The notes below the pieces were generated by a model, which searched no databases, was not told the origin of the DNA, and saw only the letters and a program-made list of their open reading frames with translations. From assembly GCA_013396915.1 (NCBI GenBank), contig VWZL01001969.1:186001-250000 (forward strand): a DNA stretch of 64,000 bases. Reading direction: 5' to 3'. The translations under genes and the position numbers were made by a program. Numbering within the stretch: position 1 is the stretch's first letter; the number at the start of each line of letters is the position of its first letter. Below are positions 37,001 through 50,454 of this stretch, in pieces. The DNA comes from Stercorarius parasiticus. Its lineage: Eukaryota; Chordata; Aves; Charadriiformes; Stercorariidae.

Positions 37001-39880
37001 TGTTCTGGAGTTGATAAAGTAGGATTTTTATGATGGAAATAAAATGGCAATGAAAATATAGTTTAGGATCAGAGATACTGTAAATCTTACGATGAGAAAT
37101 ATTATTTTATACTTTTCCAACTATGAAAATTTTATTACTTATTTAATCAAATAAATCAACTCAATAAATGGTGCTACTTGCCTCTTTTCAACACATTTCA
37201 CTGAAGGTTCCCTGCATACTTTATGAAAAAACTGTGACAGCAAACTTCTGGGCAAAAAGTGAAAGCAAATCTTCATCCATAGGAAGTATTCAGCTAACAA
37301 ACATGTTGAATTTATGTAAACAGAGACACATAATATAAAGAAATTACTGCCACATCTATAAGAAGGCAAACCTTGACCCCTGTTGTCTTCAGTAACTTTA
37401 TACAAGTCATCATTGTTGTAAAAGAAGGATATGTAATGTCAGTCAAGTTCAATGTCATATTTTCAGTTAGGAGCAGAAAGGCAGGGCTAACTAGAAGGAA
37501 AAGATCTGTGTCTCAAGACTGAGCATCCTATACCCGATAAAGTTAAAACAAGTCTGTGAGACAACATAGTTAAGAAGTGTAAAAATTGTAATTTTGTGAT
37601 TTCAGTAGTTAAGGTTTCTTTGAAGAAAACACTGCATCATTCAGATAAAAAGAAGGCAAAGACAGAAAAATAGTGATATTGACATTTACGATTTCATAGA
37701 TGCTATACATGGCCATGGGCAAAGCAGAAGTGTTAAGTTTTGTCTAAGGCTTCTTATTCCTGCTCTTGTATCCTCTCTGGATTTATCTTATCTCTTCAGC
37801 AACCTTCTGTATATCACCTCCACAAATTTCCCTCTTCACTTCCGACCAGTTTCTCTCTACCCAATTTTAAATCTTAAGTCTATTATTCCAACTGTTTCTC
37901 CCACTGCCAGATGAAATACAAGGTGGCTCACTAAAATGGAGTTCCTGGTTTTCTTTTCCCAAACCTCTCTTGCTATGACAGGCAGAATTTAATCTCTTTT
38001 TAGCAACCACATTAACTGAGGAAAATGAAGGTTGCTTGGGCAGTAGCTACTCCTCTGTGCTAGATTTTAACTAAAACTATTGCTCTTCCCCAGATGGTGC
38101 TGAGACAGAAACACTTTTCCAAGGCTTTTTCATTTTAAGACGAGACATTGGCTGAATAAAATAAAATTAAAAAAAAAATAGGTGATTTATCTACTCTAAT
38201 ACCAGCTCAGTAAAGCACACCCTTCAGCTAGAAAGAATATCCCCAGAAAGACAGGGTAGCTCCTAAAATCATCTACAATAGGAAAGAGGTGACAAAAAAA
38301 GAAAAAAAGAAGCTTGAGTTATCTCTTTTTTCCTCCGTACATTTTGCATCAGTATTACTTAATCTTTTCACGACAGGAGTGACATATCCTCTGCGTCATT
38401 CTCCCTACAAGCAGTAAGCACACCAAAATTTCTAGTGGCAGAGAACTTATATGGCAATATACATAATCACATGCCTCAAGAAAACACGCATTTAGAATAC
38501 TGTTAGGCCCTTGATTTCACGAGTACTTACACTTCTTGTAAATCCATGAAAGTGTAATACTTTTAATAACAGTTTCACAGTGAAGGATTCCTGAAGCAGT
38601 CATGAAAACCTTACTACATGATTTTTTTGGTAAATTGGTAGCAATCAGTTTTTCTTTTGATCCGTATGAGAAGCATGAGGAAAAACAACACAGTGCAATT
38701 GGTACAGTATATGGGCCATTATTCTGCAGTCAAATTCAGGACACTGGTACCAATCTTTTCATCGAAAAAAATGTGAACGATTGGATTTCTAAGAAGATGA
38801 CACCTGAATCATGTATTATTTGCTTAAAATCAAATATACAAAAATCCTAGGGCAATGGTGAAATTGTTTTGGTTTTTTTTTTGCGTGTAAATAAAGTTGA
38901 ACCGTATTGTATTAGACAGTACAGGAAAGGTGAAATTAACACCACGTACAGCCCCCCTGCTAACGGTATTTGGCCAATCACTTTGATTAGGGTCATGATA
39001 TAACAGGAATGTCCTTAACCACATATTTAGTACTCTTCTGTAGAGTGACAGATTTAAACAAATATTTAGCTACTGCTCTAAATCTGGGATATATGCATTT
39101 CCAGAAAGACGTAATCCAAACTGTGCTTCAATTCTATGCAGGCACACAACAATATTTGCTTAATTTCAGTCCTAAGGAAACACCCATTTTCAGATTTTAC
39201 ATCTCAGACTGCAAGATCACAGACTACACACCATTTATTCAAGTCCGGAGTAAAGTTAAGAGGATAAATTTCTGGAAACAAACTCACTGGTTTTTTTTTT
39301 TTTGTAAAAATGACATATGAAGTGTTTTAATAGAAGCTCTTCATTTTCTGATGTACACTGCAACTTGTTCTCTGCTTTTTTTATCCTCAAGGGGGTTAAA
39401 ATCTGTTGACAGCAAGCACAGGGACATAACACCAAATTTTGCTGCTGTCTGGGAGATGCAGACTTTGCAAACGATCTTAATTCTCTTTTTACTTCAGCCA
39501 ATAAAGACAAAGCAAGTGAAAAGGGGGAAACAAAAATCTATACGCATTAGTTCCTGCCAAACTGTGCAGGAACAATGATGTAAAATAGCCTGAATCCCTC
39601 AGGAAAACTTGCAAGATCATTTGGTTCTCTCTTCCACTTCATGCAGGTTCATCTCTTTCAAATTCTTTCACAGCAGTGACACAAACCAGTTCCAAGGAAC
39701 TTAAGTCAAAGCATTGATCTCACTTTTCAGATGCTATCTAATGCTTCTGTAACACTTCCGGAATAACCCCGCTTTATTGTTGCCACACAAGGAATTGGGA
39801 AGAAGTGCCATATCTGTAATAAAGAAGGTGCAATGTACGATTTTTGTGCAAGCTAACCCAATACTAACATAGACTAGAGT

Positions 39881-39974
39881 CAGAAGAAAAAAAGAAGGAA
39901 AGAAAGAAGGAAAGAACAAGGAAGGAAGGAAGGAAGGAAGGAAGGAAGGAAGGAAGGACAGACCAGAAAGAAGG
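39881..39974. repeat. (GGAA)n microsatellite in a purine tract
   Basis: The core of about ten GGAA units lies at 39919-39958, inside a longer all-purine stretch on the plus strand with degenerate GAAA/GGAA units on its left. Such tracts are usually polymorphic in length. Confidence 0.95.
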
Positions 39975-41121
39975 AGCAGGTGACGTGACTGTCAAAAGCA
40001 GATACTAGCAATAAAGGTCCAAATCAACAGAAAATCAAGAGGCAGAAGAAGAACCTGAGGATAATGCAAGAACCCAGATCCCTGTGATGGTGACCTGGCA
40101 CCACTCTGCCTCTGCTTTAGATTTTCACAGTAAGTGCGTATAGCTATTTGCCCTCACTGTGCAGATTCCCTTGCCTTTATGCACCAGTCGGTGAGCAGAC
40201 CATGTTTCCTCAATAAACAGCCCAAGCTGATGAGAGTTAGGAACCCACAGCTGTTGAGCAACAGTGCAAGGGCCAAATTTTATTTTGAGATACAGATGCA
40301 CAGAATCAGAGGATTTAAATAAGATACACATCCAATATCACTTACAGCTGACATGACTCAAATTTTTCCTCCAAACTTAATGAATTTTTCTCTAATAGGA
40401 AATAACATATATTGCTAAAACCACAATTTGCCCCATTGTTAGAAACTGTCAGTTTTAATTAGGCCTCTTACCATTCTCCTAGCTCATGGTCAGATTTGTC
40501 AGATCTTCTGCAAAGCAATTCTACTTCTACAATAGGATGACGAAGCAATGGATTCATTCACAATAACGGACTTTGCCAAATGAAAAGGGATACTGAAACA
40601 CCTCTTATTATTCCAGAACAGCAAAGGAGTGGGAGATGGGTCAATTGGTTTCTCAGCTATATCCTCCCATAAAACGTTGGGAAAAAAAATCACTCTAAGC
40701 CTGTGAAGATGTACTTAAGTCCTTGTAACACATATGGCAAAAGTTAAATAAATGGGCTGTCTTCTCACAGGAAATTACACTGTTCACCATCAAGCAGAAT
40801 GTTAAGGAATCTGAGCTTCTCCCCTGCAGAGGGATAATGAACCCATATCATTCCATTTATCATAGTGAAGAAGCACCTAAAAAAGTAAGTTACTCTGCAG
40901 GTGTGCTCCTTTCTCCACATTTGCACGTAATACGTAGTCATAGCTCATTGGCGTACACTTTCAGTTTCAATGGTATCAGATAACAGATATTCTTCTAATA
41001 TATTAAATCTATCAACTGCCATTTCCCGCCTATTGACATGACCTTAAAAAGAACAAAAATATTTTATAATTATGAGAAATATAAAGCTCATAGCTTGCTT
41101 TCTGCAAAGGCCATTTCCTAC

Positions 41122-41241
41122 CTGAAGAAGGAGGTCAGAAGCTGGTTTGACTCTCTGCTGGAAAAGCACACTTAACGTTCGATTCTGTTGTTCCAAATCA
41201 AAAACTCTTGTTTTCAGCTTTATACATTCCTCCCTCAGATC
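41122..41241 (-). CDS. NCKAP5: NCKAP5 coding exon: core coiled coil (VFDLEQQNRTLS)
   Basis: This 120-nt exon encodes 40 residues, from DLREECIKLK through VFDLEQQNRTLSVLFQQRV to SDLLLQ. The acceptor is CCCTTCTGTTGCAG and the donor CTTCAG|GTAGGA, phase 0 at both ends. The block is the best conserved part of the NCKAP5/NCKAP5L N-terminus and is predicted by inspection to be an amphipathic helix: Leu/Val/Phe at a/d-like spacing with charged residues between. The family reading is that this coiled coil mediates self-association or centrosomal and microtubule targeting; that is inference for this species. Confidence 0.95.
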
Positions 41242-43647
41242 CTGCAACAGAAGGGTAATTAGGAAGATTAAAAAGCAGGTAACAGAAGCACTTAAAAAGC
41301 TCAAAGTAATGTCAGATACTAAGAAGAAATACATATGCAATTTTTAAAATAGTACAAATCAGAGAAATGTGCCACTTCATTTTCTCTGGTTGTTTGATCA
41401 TCCCAGGATAACATTAAAAAAAGCTTGTAATGAGAAACAGTAGTTACCTGATACATCCTTCTGGAGTTTTCTGTTAGTATAAAAAGTGACTTTGCTAGCA
41501 ATGTGTTTCGTTTGGCAGCCAACACAAAGCAGAAAGCAGCGATTAGGATATGAATATTGTAATAAGCATAAGCTAAGGAAAAAGCATAAGTTATACCAAA
41601 CCAGGAAGAAGTTCAAAGTAACACTGTGCCTTCAAGGTACTCTTCTGAAGTCTGATCCCCTCCTTGCTTTTTCTGGAATAACCAAGTCAGCATTGCTGGC
41701 TGGCAAACCGTGGATGGGCTGTATCTTCCCCACTGTAACTCGTCACTGTAGAGCTGGCTAGGCCACAGTAAGATGTTGGTGCACCAGACACATGTGATAA
41801 TATGATCCTGCCTGACATTTCCAACATGAGGTACTAAAAAGCCTTAAAACAGGCCATTAGAAGCAGAGGTGGAGTGTAAAACCTCTGCATCTTAAAGTAC
41901 GTGACATTACTGTCAAAACGGAAAGATGCAGATCTTTTAGCCAAGGCTGAGTCAGGTTCATCATGAACAAGCCATTAACGGCTTTCAGATACAGCAAATA
42001 CCTATGTTCAATGTAAGGCCTGCTTTTCCTGCCCACTTGAAGGAATACAGGATTCTATCAGAAAGGGGATTCCGGAGAGAGAGCAGAATCTGACGCTCCC
42101 AGACTTCCAGCATAATTTGTGCAGTTGTCCATTTTGAGGTGTGAGAGCTTCAAAAATCAAGAAGAATGGTCTCCTAATAAAGATTACATGTAAAAATAAT
42201 AAGCTACAGCCATATCTAGCTTTATTGAAAAAAAAAATTAAATTTCCAGAATACTTTCCTGTATTCCTTTAAATTTAGGCCAGTTGCTGCCCTGTGGTAT
42301 TGCCTAGCTGATATGACTTTCTGCCATATGAAGGTGGAGAAACAGGCCTCTGGATCCCCATATGCTGTCCTGTCAATACCATTATCAACATGATGACCTA
42401 GCCTTATGAGAAAACAACTCAGAGGAGCAAATTGTAGTCAGATGTAGCTTAAATTCTTGCCTACAGTTGCTCTAGTCTCCACTGTAACCAGCACTGAGGT
42501 TATAAGAGGTGAACACACAATAAAGTAGGCTCATCTTGAGACTTTCAGAAAATTGTAAACATCTTTTTATGCATATAGTGTGTATCATTTTATGATGCTA
42601 CTGAATGAATGCAGTTATTTTCTCTTGATAGTTTCTTCATATTAGTTTTAGGTAGCTGTCAAGTGGCTGTTCAAATAAAATTACTAGAGCCGTCCAACAT
42701 AACCCCAAAAAACCTTGAGCTTGATGTTTTGTAAAGCCTTAAAGCTTTGAATTCTGCCAGTAAGACCTCTTATCTCTGGTCTTACACAAGGCAAGCTCTG
42801 TTAGAAAACTACAAGCATCAAGACCCATCATTGTCTGCCTTTCACAAATAATCAGAGAATTTAAAACAGAGACTTAGCTGTTAAAAAATTAGTGTTTAAC
42901 ATTACAACACTACTATGTGCCCTGAAAGGGAAACTTATTCTCAGAAACTGACAATGTTAAAAAATAAAATTAAATCTCAGCAACACCTCTGCTCAAAACC
43001 TTCCTATCTTACCATTTTAAAACCATTAAGATTTATGTTTCAAACTGTAGACTTTCTGCAAAAAGCGAAATATAAACCAGTAGATTACCCACCCAGATGC
43101 TATAAACCATACCAATGGTAAAGTCATGTATAATCCAGAGGAGAAATGAGGCACATTAAGGTAGCAATATTCTGGTAAAATAAAGTCTGAGTTTAGAAAG
43201 CTGGAGTCCTAAAATTGCCAATTAATACAACTACCAAATGTCTGAAGTATATAATTCCTCTCCTGTGGGCAAAACAACCAGCTATTAAGATAATAATCTC
43301 CCAAATATCTAAGGTATTCCTATGGTCTCACTACAGTAATATCCAAGCATCTCTGTATTATTACTTTTTCTCTTCAGTATGAGACTCACTCTTCTCCAAA
43401 CTGGGATTCAATATGCTGCTCTTCCTCTGAAGATGCTTCTTCTGTCTTAACACTTAATTCACTTTTTTATCTCATTGATGAAAATGAAGAAGAAATAACT
43501 TTCATATAGAACCCAGCGTAAAAAAGTATTCTCCTAAATACACTCCTGTGGAGGAGGGTAATATGCAAAGAGCAGATATACAGATCACAAAACAATTTCA
43601 TTAAGTGGCGTAACTCAAATTTCAAACTGCTGATCCAGGTCTTGTAT

Positions 43648-43669
43648 GGGGGGGGGGAGAAAAAAAAAA
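43648..43669. repeat. G10 and A9 homopolymer pair
   Basis: Ten G are followed by AGA and then nine A. This is a low-complexity purine tract likely to vary in length or be misread. Confidence 0.9.
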
Positions 43670-45439
43670 TCCAGTTTCCAGCACTCCTATCATCTCATAT
43701 GATATGAGAAGTCTTTGGGTGGCAGGAGAAAGCATGGATACATCCAGTAAGTATCAGAGCACACAGGTTTGTCTCAAATCACTTTGTTGTTTTTCTGACT
43801 TTTTAAATTTCCCAAAGGTGAAATTTTCTATTAGTAAGTGGTAAAAAATCCATATAATTTTGCTACATAGAATTATGAAATTTTGCTGTGTGGCTAATTC
43901 AGCACAAATCTCTATTGAATATAGTTTCTCCATATTCACAACAAAAAAAAAAGCCTCTCATATTAGAGAAATTCTATATGTATTGTAACAAATTATATAC
44001 TCGAAAAGTGCACATTTAAGACTGTAATTCTGTTTCAAGGTTTCAGTGACATTGATAAATCACTCAAGCTTTGCTCACTCAATTTGTGTCACCAGAATCT
44101 CTCGGTGGAATCACAGTCTTTCCACATACTGGCGAGTACACAGTGCTTTATTCGTTACATTACAGCATGTACTTAATTTAAACAAAAATTAGTCCTTGAG
44201 GGACAATTTCAAATTCACAGCAAAGCCTACGCAGTGTGCATTACTGTACAAAATCACTCTTCTCCATTTTCTGAAAGCTCTCAGCTTTTCTTCATGTCTC
44301 ACTATGTCCCAGAGGTATGTTATCTCACCGTGGCATGACTGGCTCTGTCTTACTGCTTAGCTGCACAACGGTAGATTTATCTGTTTACTAGTTACTATTT
44401 GGATTCCGATATCTACCTATTTGGGACTGGTGTGAGGAGTCCAATTTCCTCTTTATTGTATGCTATTGTGTTCCTGCCTTTTCTTATAAAAGGACTTGTA
44501 TGAATGGTGTCAGGAGCACTGTAACAGTTACCACTCATTAGCATTTAGAAGAGTACCCTCTTTCGTCTTTCTATGGATATTAAATTAGCTGTTATTACTC
44601 AAGTAATAGGTAAGCAGCTGTTAAATCCCATCAATACTAAGTAAGTCACTTTATTAAATGTATTCAAGTTTGTTTTTATTGTATCCATATGAACTCCTTG
44701 GCTCCTATGGGTTTGGGAGGATTCATTACCGAGAAAGTACGTAGTCATCAAAATGTCTGACGCCTTTGCAAAGGGACTCAGGAAGCTCCTCTCTTCATTT
44801 GTGAAACAACCATAATATTCCCAAAACAGACATTAATATATTGAGATTAACCCTCTGGTAAATATTTAATCTCATATGGTTTTATATTACAAAATGTGTA
44901 TGAGGTTTTGTGTATATTATTATGAGAAAATGCCTCCATTTCCATTTAAGCTGCATCGAAACACAGATTTGGGATTTTTTTTTAAAATAGACGAAGTTAT
45001 GTTTCTGAAAGGTGTTACAGCAATAGCTCTGCAGACTGCAGTCCTCTGACGATACACAGACCACACAGCATATGTGTATACAGAGTACAGGAAGAGCAAT
45101 ACAGCACAGACAGCAACAGTGCGAGTTTCCCCATATGTTGTGGTTTGCACAAATCACCTCCAAGCTACAATACTTCCAACTGCTGTAAGGCAATATCCCT
45201 CTTCTAGAGTAACAGGCTTTGTTGTGCATCAAAAAGCCATGGGATTGAACAATGAAACTTTCAACCCTAACCTGTGCTAACAGCTGTATGGCTGTTTTGT
45301 GGCCACAGCTGTCGTGTGAAGAGATTTAGGGAACGTTATTACTTCTGGATTCCTGATGTGAGCTTGGGCCACAGGAACGTGTTATCTACATAACAGGCAA
45401 CTGCACCCTCCAGAGTCTTGCATCACTCACCTACATGTC

Positions 45440-46000
45440 ACCTAGATGTCTCTGTCTTCAGGGCAAGACATCCAAGGGCAGACTTAATGGGGTCAGAACA
45501 TCTCCTTGCGCATCTTTTATCCAGAATGTCATAAAATTGATTCACAAAAAATCTGCCCAGTAAGGAGCTGAGATGGATATCCAGCCTTCTCCTTGACGTG
45601 CAGATGGCCAAATGCAACCTTCTGCGCCTAGTTACCACTCACTTAGGTGCAGATGTTTATGGGTGTGATGTTTGTCTATCCCGCTGTGAGGGCACGCTCC
45701 CCACTTTGAGTTCAAGGCCATCTTGTTCACCTCTGAGTCGTGCAACACCTATGCCCACACCCACCCTTCTGCCTCCTTGATCCTGAGCTGCGTTCTGAGC
45801 CCCTGGCTTGGCTTCGCTCGGACCTGCCTCCTGCCCACGGACGTGCCCAGCAAACACAGGACCAAGGCTGACCCTGATCACTGTCTCCAGGCCTGACCCT
45901 GACACTTGGTGCTCAGCATCCTGCCTGCCCTGTTGTCACCCTTGGTTCCCGCTCACCCCCTTTGCGGGGGTGTTCTGCTGTTCTGAATGCTGTCCGTGAT
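45440..46000. other. GC-rich island of unknown origin
   Basis: A block that is clearly more GC-rich than its surroundings, especially 45680-45970, where C-rich words on the plus strand dominate (GGCCTGACCCTGACAC, CCACACCCACCC). Open frames of 60-82 codons occur on both strands, which is expected from composition alone. I recognise no gene or transposon in it. It could be an old LTR or other insertion, or a biased-gene-conversion patch. Confidence 0.5.
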
Positions 46001-46099
46001 AGAGGCTTTGGAGCCAGTCCTCAAAATCTACTCCAGTACTTTGCTATATTTGTGTCTAGAAAGCTTCTGGGCGCATGGCGAGGTTTTTGATTATCTTAA

Positions 46100-46600
46100 C
46101 TTGGTGTTTCTTGCTGCATTTTAAGAACATTATTTCTTGTCCTGTCATTCAGTGTAGACAAAACCGTTTATATTCTTCTTTGCACTATCTGCACTGAAAG
46201 ACTGTATGTTTGTCTTTTTCAGACTTGTCTTTTTAAAGCTAAATGATCCAAAGCATTTTAATAATGCCACATTCATCAAGTGGTCTAGATCTCACAAAGG
46301 ATCATTTCATGAATATTGAAAGCTTCATAACTTATTATTATAAATCTTTATATTTTGTTTGTCTTTTTTTTTCCCCTCACAAGATGACATCATGGAATCA
46401 TGTTCAACTCGAAGACCACTTTTTTGTGGAATTTTCCTAACAGTTATGCCCCACCTTCTCTGGGTACCTATTTATTTGTGCTTATATGTATTACCTTGCT
46501 TTTATCTCTGTTGAATTCCATCTTACTTCTTTCCAGATCACTTCTTCATTTTAGGAAGCTAATTTTTAATTTTATTCCTCCGACTAGGTTCTATCTGAAA
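46100..46600 (-). mobile_element. Possible ancient CR1/L3-type LINE relic
   Basis: Short plus-strand words such as TTATTTCTTGTCCTGTCATTC near 46130 and TGTTGAATTCCATCTTACTT near 46510 resemble the antisense of old amniote CR1/L3 LINEs, in plausible order. The match is degraded and made from memory of the family, so it is only a tentative call. Confidence 0.3.
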
Positions 46601-47352
46601 CAATCATACTTCATATCCAACCATTTGGAGTGTGAGCGGAAACTTCAGACACGACTCCATCCAGCACAGACCTTTCTAGAAGCCATAGTGAATCTTTTCA
46701 TTCTGCCAGGTTTGCAATCACCCTACCAAGAATTTTGCCTGTGCAGTACTTCCCTTGCTTACCCAGGAGAACGGAGGAGGAGGACATCAAAAGTTTTTTT
46801 AAGACGAAATACACATTTTCTATTGCTGGTCTCCTGCCCACAAGAGGAGTAGCTGGATCCCCATTCTATACACAGAGCTTTCCCTTTTACTCTGGGAAGC
46901 ACAGGCCACACCAGGAAGTCTTTCCTTCCACTGAATGTGAATGAACATGCCAGCTATTGACATGCGCTGTAATTATCTGTTTTACATTCCACGGGAATGG
47001 ACTGTGGGAGCGACGTAACTCCTTATGGATAGGGAATGGAAAAATCACTCTCTGGAGGAAGGATTTTCAGGTGCTATTGTCTCAATATAGGTAAACAATA
47101 AAAATTGGATATGGGTCCTACACGATTAAGCCTTAAAGATGTACAGTCTCATGGATTTTTATTCACTTTATTCACGTTTATTCACTTGGATTACAAAGAC
47201 TTACCTTTGGGCCTGACATGTGTCAGCCTTGGTAATTAAATGTGTGAACATCATTTAAAAAATGCATACTGTATAAGAATATATATCTATCAAATGAACA
47301 ATGAACATCTGCAAGCTTTAAGTTATACCACAATACCCAAACCGCAACTTAC

Positions 47353-47391
47353 CTTTTGAGTTAGTAGAGCCTGAACAACCTGATTAGCTAC
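47353..47391 (-). CDS. NCKAP5: NCKAP5 coding micro-exon (VANQVVQALLTQK)
   Basis: This 39-nt exon encodes 13 residues, VANQVVQALLTQK. The acceptor is TTTATTTCAG and the donor AAG|GTAAGT, a near-consensus site. Phase 0 at both ends lets it join directly to the CLDE end of the upstream exon and the DLREEC start of the downstream exon, as in the family. It is far too short for ordinary ORF calling and is recognised only from the protein family and the splice sites. It continues the N-terminal coiled coil. Skipping it would keep the frame but shift the heptad register, because 13 is not a multiple of seven. Confidence 0.92.
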
Positions 47392-50328
47392 CTGAAATAA
47401 ATACATAAAATAGTTTAAGTATGTTATCATGTGTGTTTATGCATAACAATATCTTTTTTGTGGCTTTAAACTCCACTTCCCATCTACAACCACCACCAAT
47501 TCTAGCGTTTTCATTATTCACTAGTATTTTCACCAGATAATGCTAGTAAGAATACATGAAATGCACGCTAACTGCTTCTGTGCTACTCCTGATTATAAAA
47601 AATCATGTATTGTATCAATTGCAGTACGACGTGATGGACATTTGGTTAACTTCTGCCATCTCTTCTTTGGACTAGATTAAACTTTTACAATTCTATATGC
47701 AGCTGATGTGCACCAGCATAGATTGACTACGTTCACTAGAGCTGATTTTTACCAGCCGAGGATGGAGTCCTGAATGTTTTCATGAAGTTTAATTGTTTCT
47801 TGATTCAATATTGACAAAATGGTACATCTATCATGACAAGCAGAAACCATAAAGTGCCACAGAAAATTAAAGTACCTACTGTCTTCAGAATGTGGTTGGA
47901 AGGCATTCACACCACATAGCATAATTGACTTGAATGAGATTACACACCATTGATTAGTAGAACTATATATTCAACAGGGAATTTTTGAAGTTATTTATTT
48001 TATACATCCTTTCTAATTTATATTTACCAGCAAGCATAGAGGCGAGGAAGGGGAAGAAGGAGGGACAAAAAGAGGGACTGAGATAAGATTTTCTGTTGAT
48101 GATGTCTAACTTGTATGTTACGTTTCTAATGTAATTTAAAATTATATATGCATATGTTCTCACACAACGCATCTGCAATGCTCTTGCATTTAGATAGAGC
48201 AACTGAAGACCTCACTCTGCAAAAAAAGACAGTAGTTGTGACTTCTGTTTTGATTTTGGCTTTCAGAAATTCCAGTGAATCATATGCAGATATCACCAAA
48301 TCTGTATTGATTCTTCTTACTCTTAGCAAATTAAAGAAAAAACCCCACACCATTGATACGAACTGAGTTGTGAGGAAAGAGCCAAAGCTAATTCATTTCT
48401 GTAAATAATTCAGTTCTGTTAGATCCAAAAGTTACATTTCATTCATACTCTCATAAAATTTCCCAATATAATTTTTTTCTCTGAACTGGTCCCTAACTTA
48501 AGGCAGCCCATGGAACAATGGTCCCATAAAATAGCTCTATACATGATTTAACAGAAGACACAGACTAATATTAGAACAGTAATAACCAACAGAAGTAAAT
48601 ATGTTACAGTTTTGAAAAACCATGTGCCTTGCCCTATAGGCTTTCAGGATCTACATCTGACAATGTTCCTTCTGGCATGTACTTTTAACGTCTGTTTGCT
48701 CTACCTGAAAATTGAACAAACCATACCGAATACATAATTTCTTTACTTTCTGACATGGAGTTACTTTACCAAGGAAGAACTAAAAGGTTCTTTGAAGTGT
48801 GTATAAGTCACTCACAACAGAATAGCCTACCAAATTACTCCTATAGCTTTATATATTGCACAGAGGAGTGCAAAAAGCATATAATCTTCCAAAAGGGAAA
48901 AAACGGAACTTGCTGATGCATATGTGACAAATTTTCCAATTTGAGTGTATGAAGTTAGGTATCTAAATGAAAGTACCTGCCAGAGATCCATAACTCCCAT
49001 AGATCTCAGTAAGAGAGGTATGTAACTACTTTCTTTACAAAATGAGGTTATTTTATTCTGGTATCTGGCAACTTGGCAAATTGTGTTGCTATTACCATTC
49101 AACGATTTTCAAGTCTGTATTCTTGGTTTTCAGCAGGAACAGAGGTGGGAAGCCTTCAGTGAAATGTTCTGCAGTTACTAAAATTAATTTAGGAGTCAAT
49201 AAGTGGAATCATATCCAAACTTTTGCATTTCAAATGAGGTTGCCATTCCACTCCTACAGCAGTGCTGGTGTCCAGATGGAAATAAACTGCTAAGCTAGTG
49301 GACCTACTTCATTTTTACTTACAGGTGTCAAGAGACACCACGGATATGGATGAACAACATAAGCCAGCACTACAAAACTGATAATCACAACTACCAAAAA
49401 CTGAGACCATTGAAGGAAGAGAGACTGACTTCTGAGATGCAGAATATGTGAAATTCCCAATGATACGAGGCAGAACTGCAGCTCAATCCCAGTAAAAAGC
49501 AGTCTGTAAAATGACTTGACCTGTGATTCATGCAGTTAATCAAGGCGAAAGATGGAATAGAAAAGAGACGGGCGGTTCCTTAGTCTGCTATTATGTAGTA
49601 GATGACACTGCTTGCCTTCACACTGCCTGCCCTTCCTGTGAACTTAATAGCCAAGATCTTTAGGTGAGGTTTCCTTTTGTGGATTGCAATAAAAGAGATA
49701 AAAGATCCAGCTTCACTTTTTCCTTACACAGTTATGTTTACATATACATGTTATAAAGTGGTCTTAATAGAAAAGGTATAAAAGAAATGAATCAGAAAAA
49801 ACAGACTCTAGTGTAACATCTATTATACCTTTTACAAGTACTGAGATTTTACACAGCTGCCTTTAAAGTATGGTTTCATATACACAAAGACATTTCAAGT
49901 GTACCGAAATGAAAGGTCTTATACTTTATTCAAATCTTAAAAAAAAAAAGTCTTTTAAAGATAAATTTGTATTTTTGATTAGCTAATTCTTAAAACATCA
50001 GCAAAAATATTATCTACCATAAGTTGCACAATTTCCTGCATGCAGGTATGGTGAAGCTTGACAGAATTCTCAGCTGGCACAGTGATGTGAATAAATATGA
50101 CACCAGTTACCAACAAACTGACAGCTGAATTCCAGGATAGGAAACTAGGATTAAGCATGTTAACCTCAGACCCCAAAGGTAAAAGAAGACAATCCTGTGT
50201 TTTGCATTAAATTTTTCAGAGACGTTTATGGAGTATTTCTGAAATTAAATGACTCATTTCTTATTTATCAAGTACTGGAATATTTCAATGACAACTTCTT
50301 CCAAATACTGTTCTAAAGCTGTTTACCT

Positions 50329-50414
50329 GTACAACATATGTACATATGTATATGTATGTTTATTTGTACATATGTTATGTGTACGTCTATGTGTACAACA
50401 TATGTACATATGTA
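50329..50414. repeat. 64-nt tandem duplication rich in ACATATGT
   Basis: An identical 22-nt segment containing ACATATGTACATATGTA occurs at 50329-50350 and 50393-50414, exactly 64 nt apart. The sequence between repeats the same TGTA/ACAT words in degenerate form, so this is a diverged two-copy minisatellite with palindromic NdeI-like words. Confidence 0.85.
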
Positions 50415-50421
50415 TGTCGAT

Positions 50422-50454
50422 GTGAGTATTTATGAAAATTCATAAATGACTCAC
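50422..50454. repeat. Inverted repeat, 15-bp arms with one bulge
   Basis: GTGAGTATTTATGAA and TTCATAAAT-G-ACTCAC are reverse complements around an AA loop, apart from one extra G in the right arm. It begins eight bases after the 64-nt duplication. Confidence 0.85.

Larger units (their letters stand above)
20009..41121 (-). other. NCKAP5: NCKAP5 large intron (21 kb)
   Basis: The longest complete intron in the window, with GTAGGA donor and C7-AG acceptor. Because SDLLLQ and KLHSR join directly in the family, no coding exon is expected inside. It contains a GGAA microsatellite near 39.92 kb, homeodomain-site-rich AT-rich stretches (20.4-20.8, 28.0-28.4 and 36.6-36.9 kb), GC-richer patches at 22.2-22.45, 23.3-23.5 and 30.8-31.2 kb, and a plus-strand exon-like block at 20956-21200. 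None is a confirmed gene. Confidence 0.85.
41242..47352 (-). other. NCKAP5: NCKAP5 intron
   Basis: A 6.1-kb intron with GTAAGT donor and TGTTGCAG acceptor. It holds a G10/A9 homopolymer pair at 43648-43669, a GC-rich island at about 45440-46000, a possible ancient LINE relic at about 46100-46600 and three copies of TTATTCAC near 47157-47187. I see no coding exon. Confidence 0.85.
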
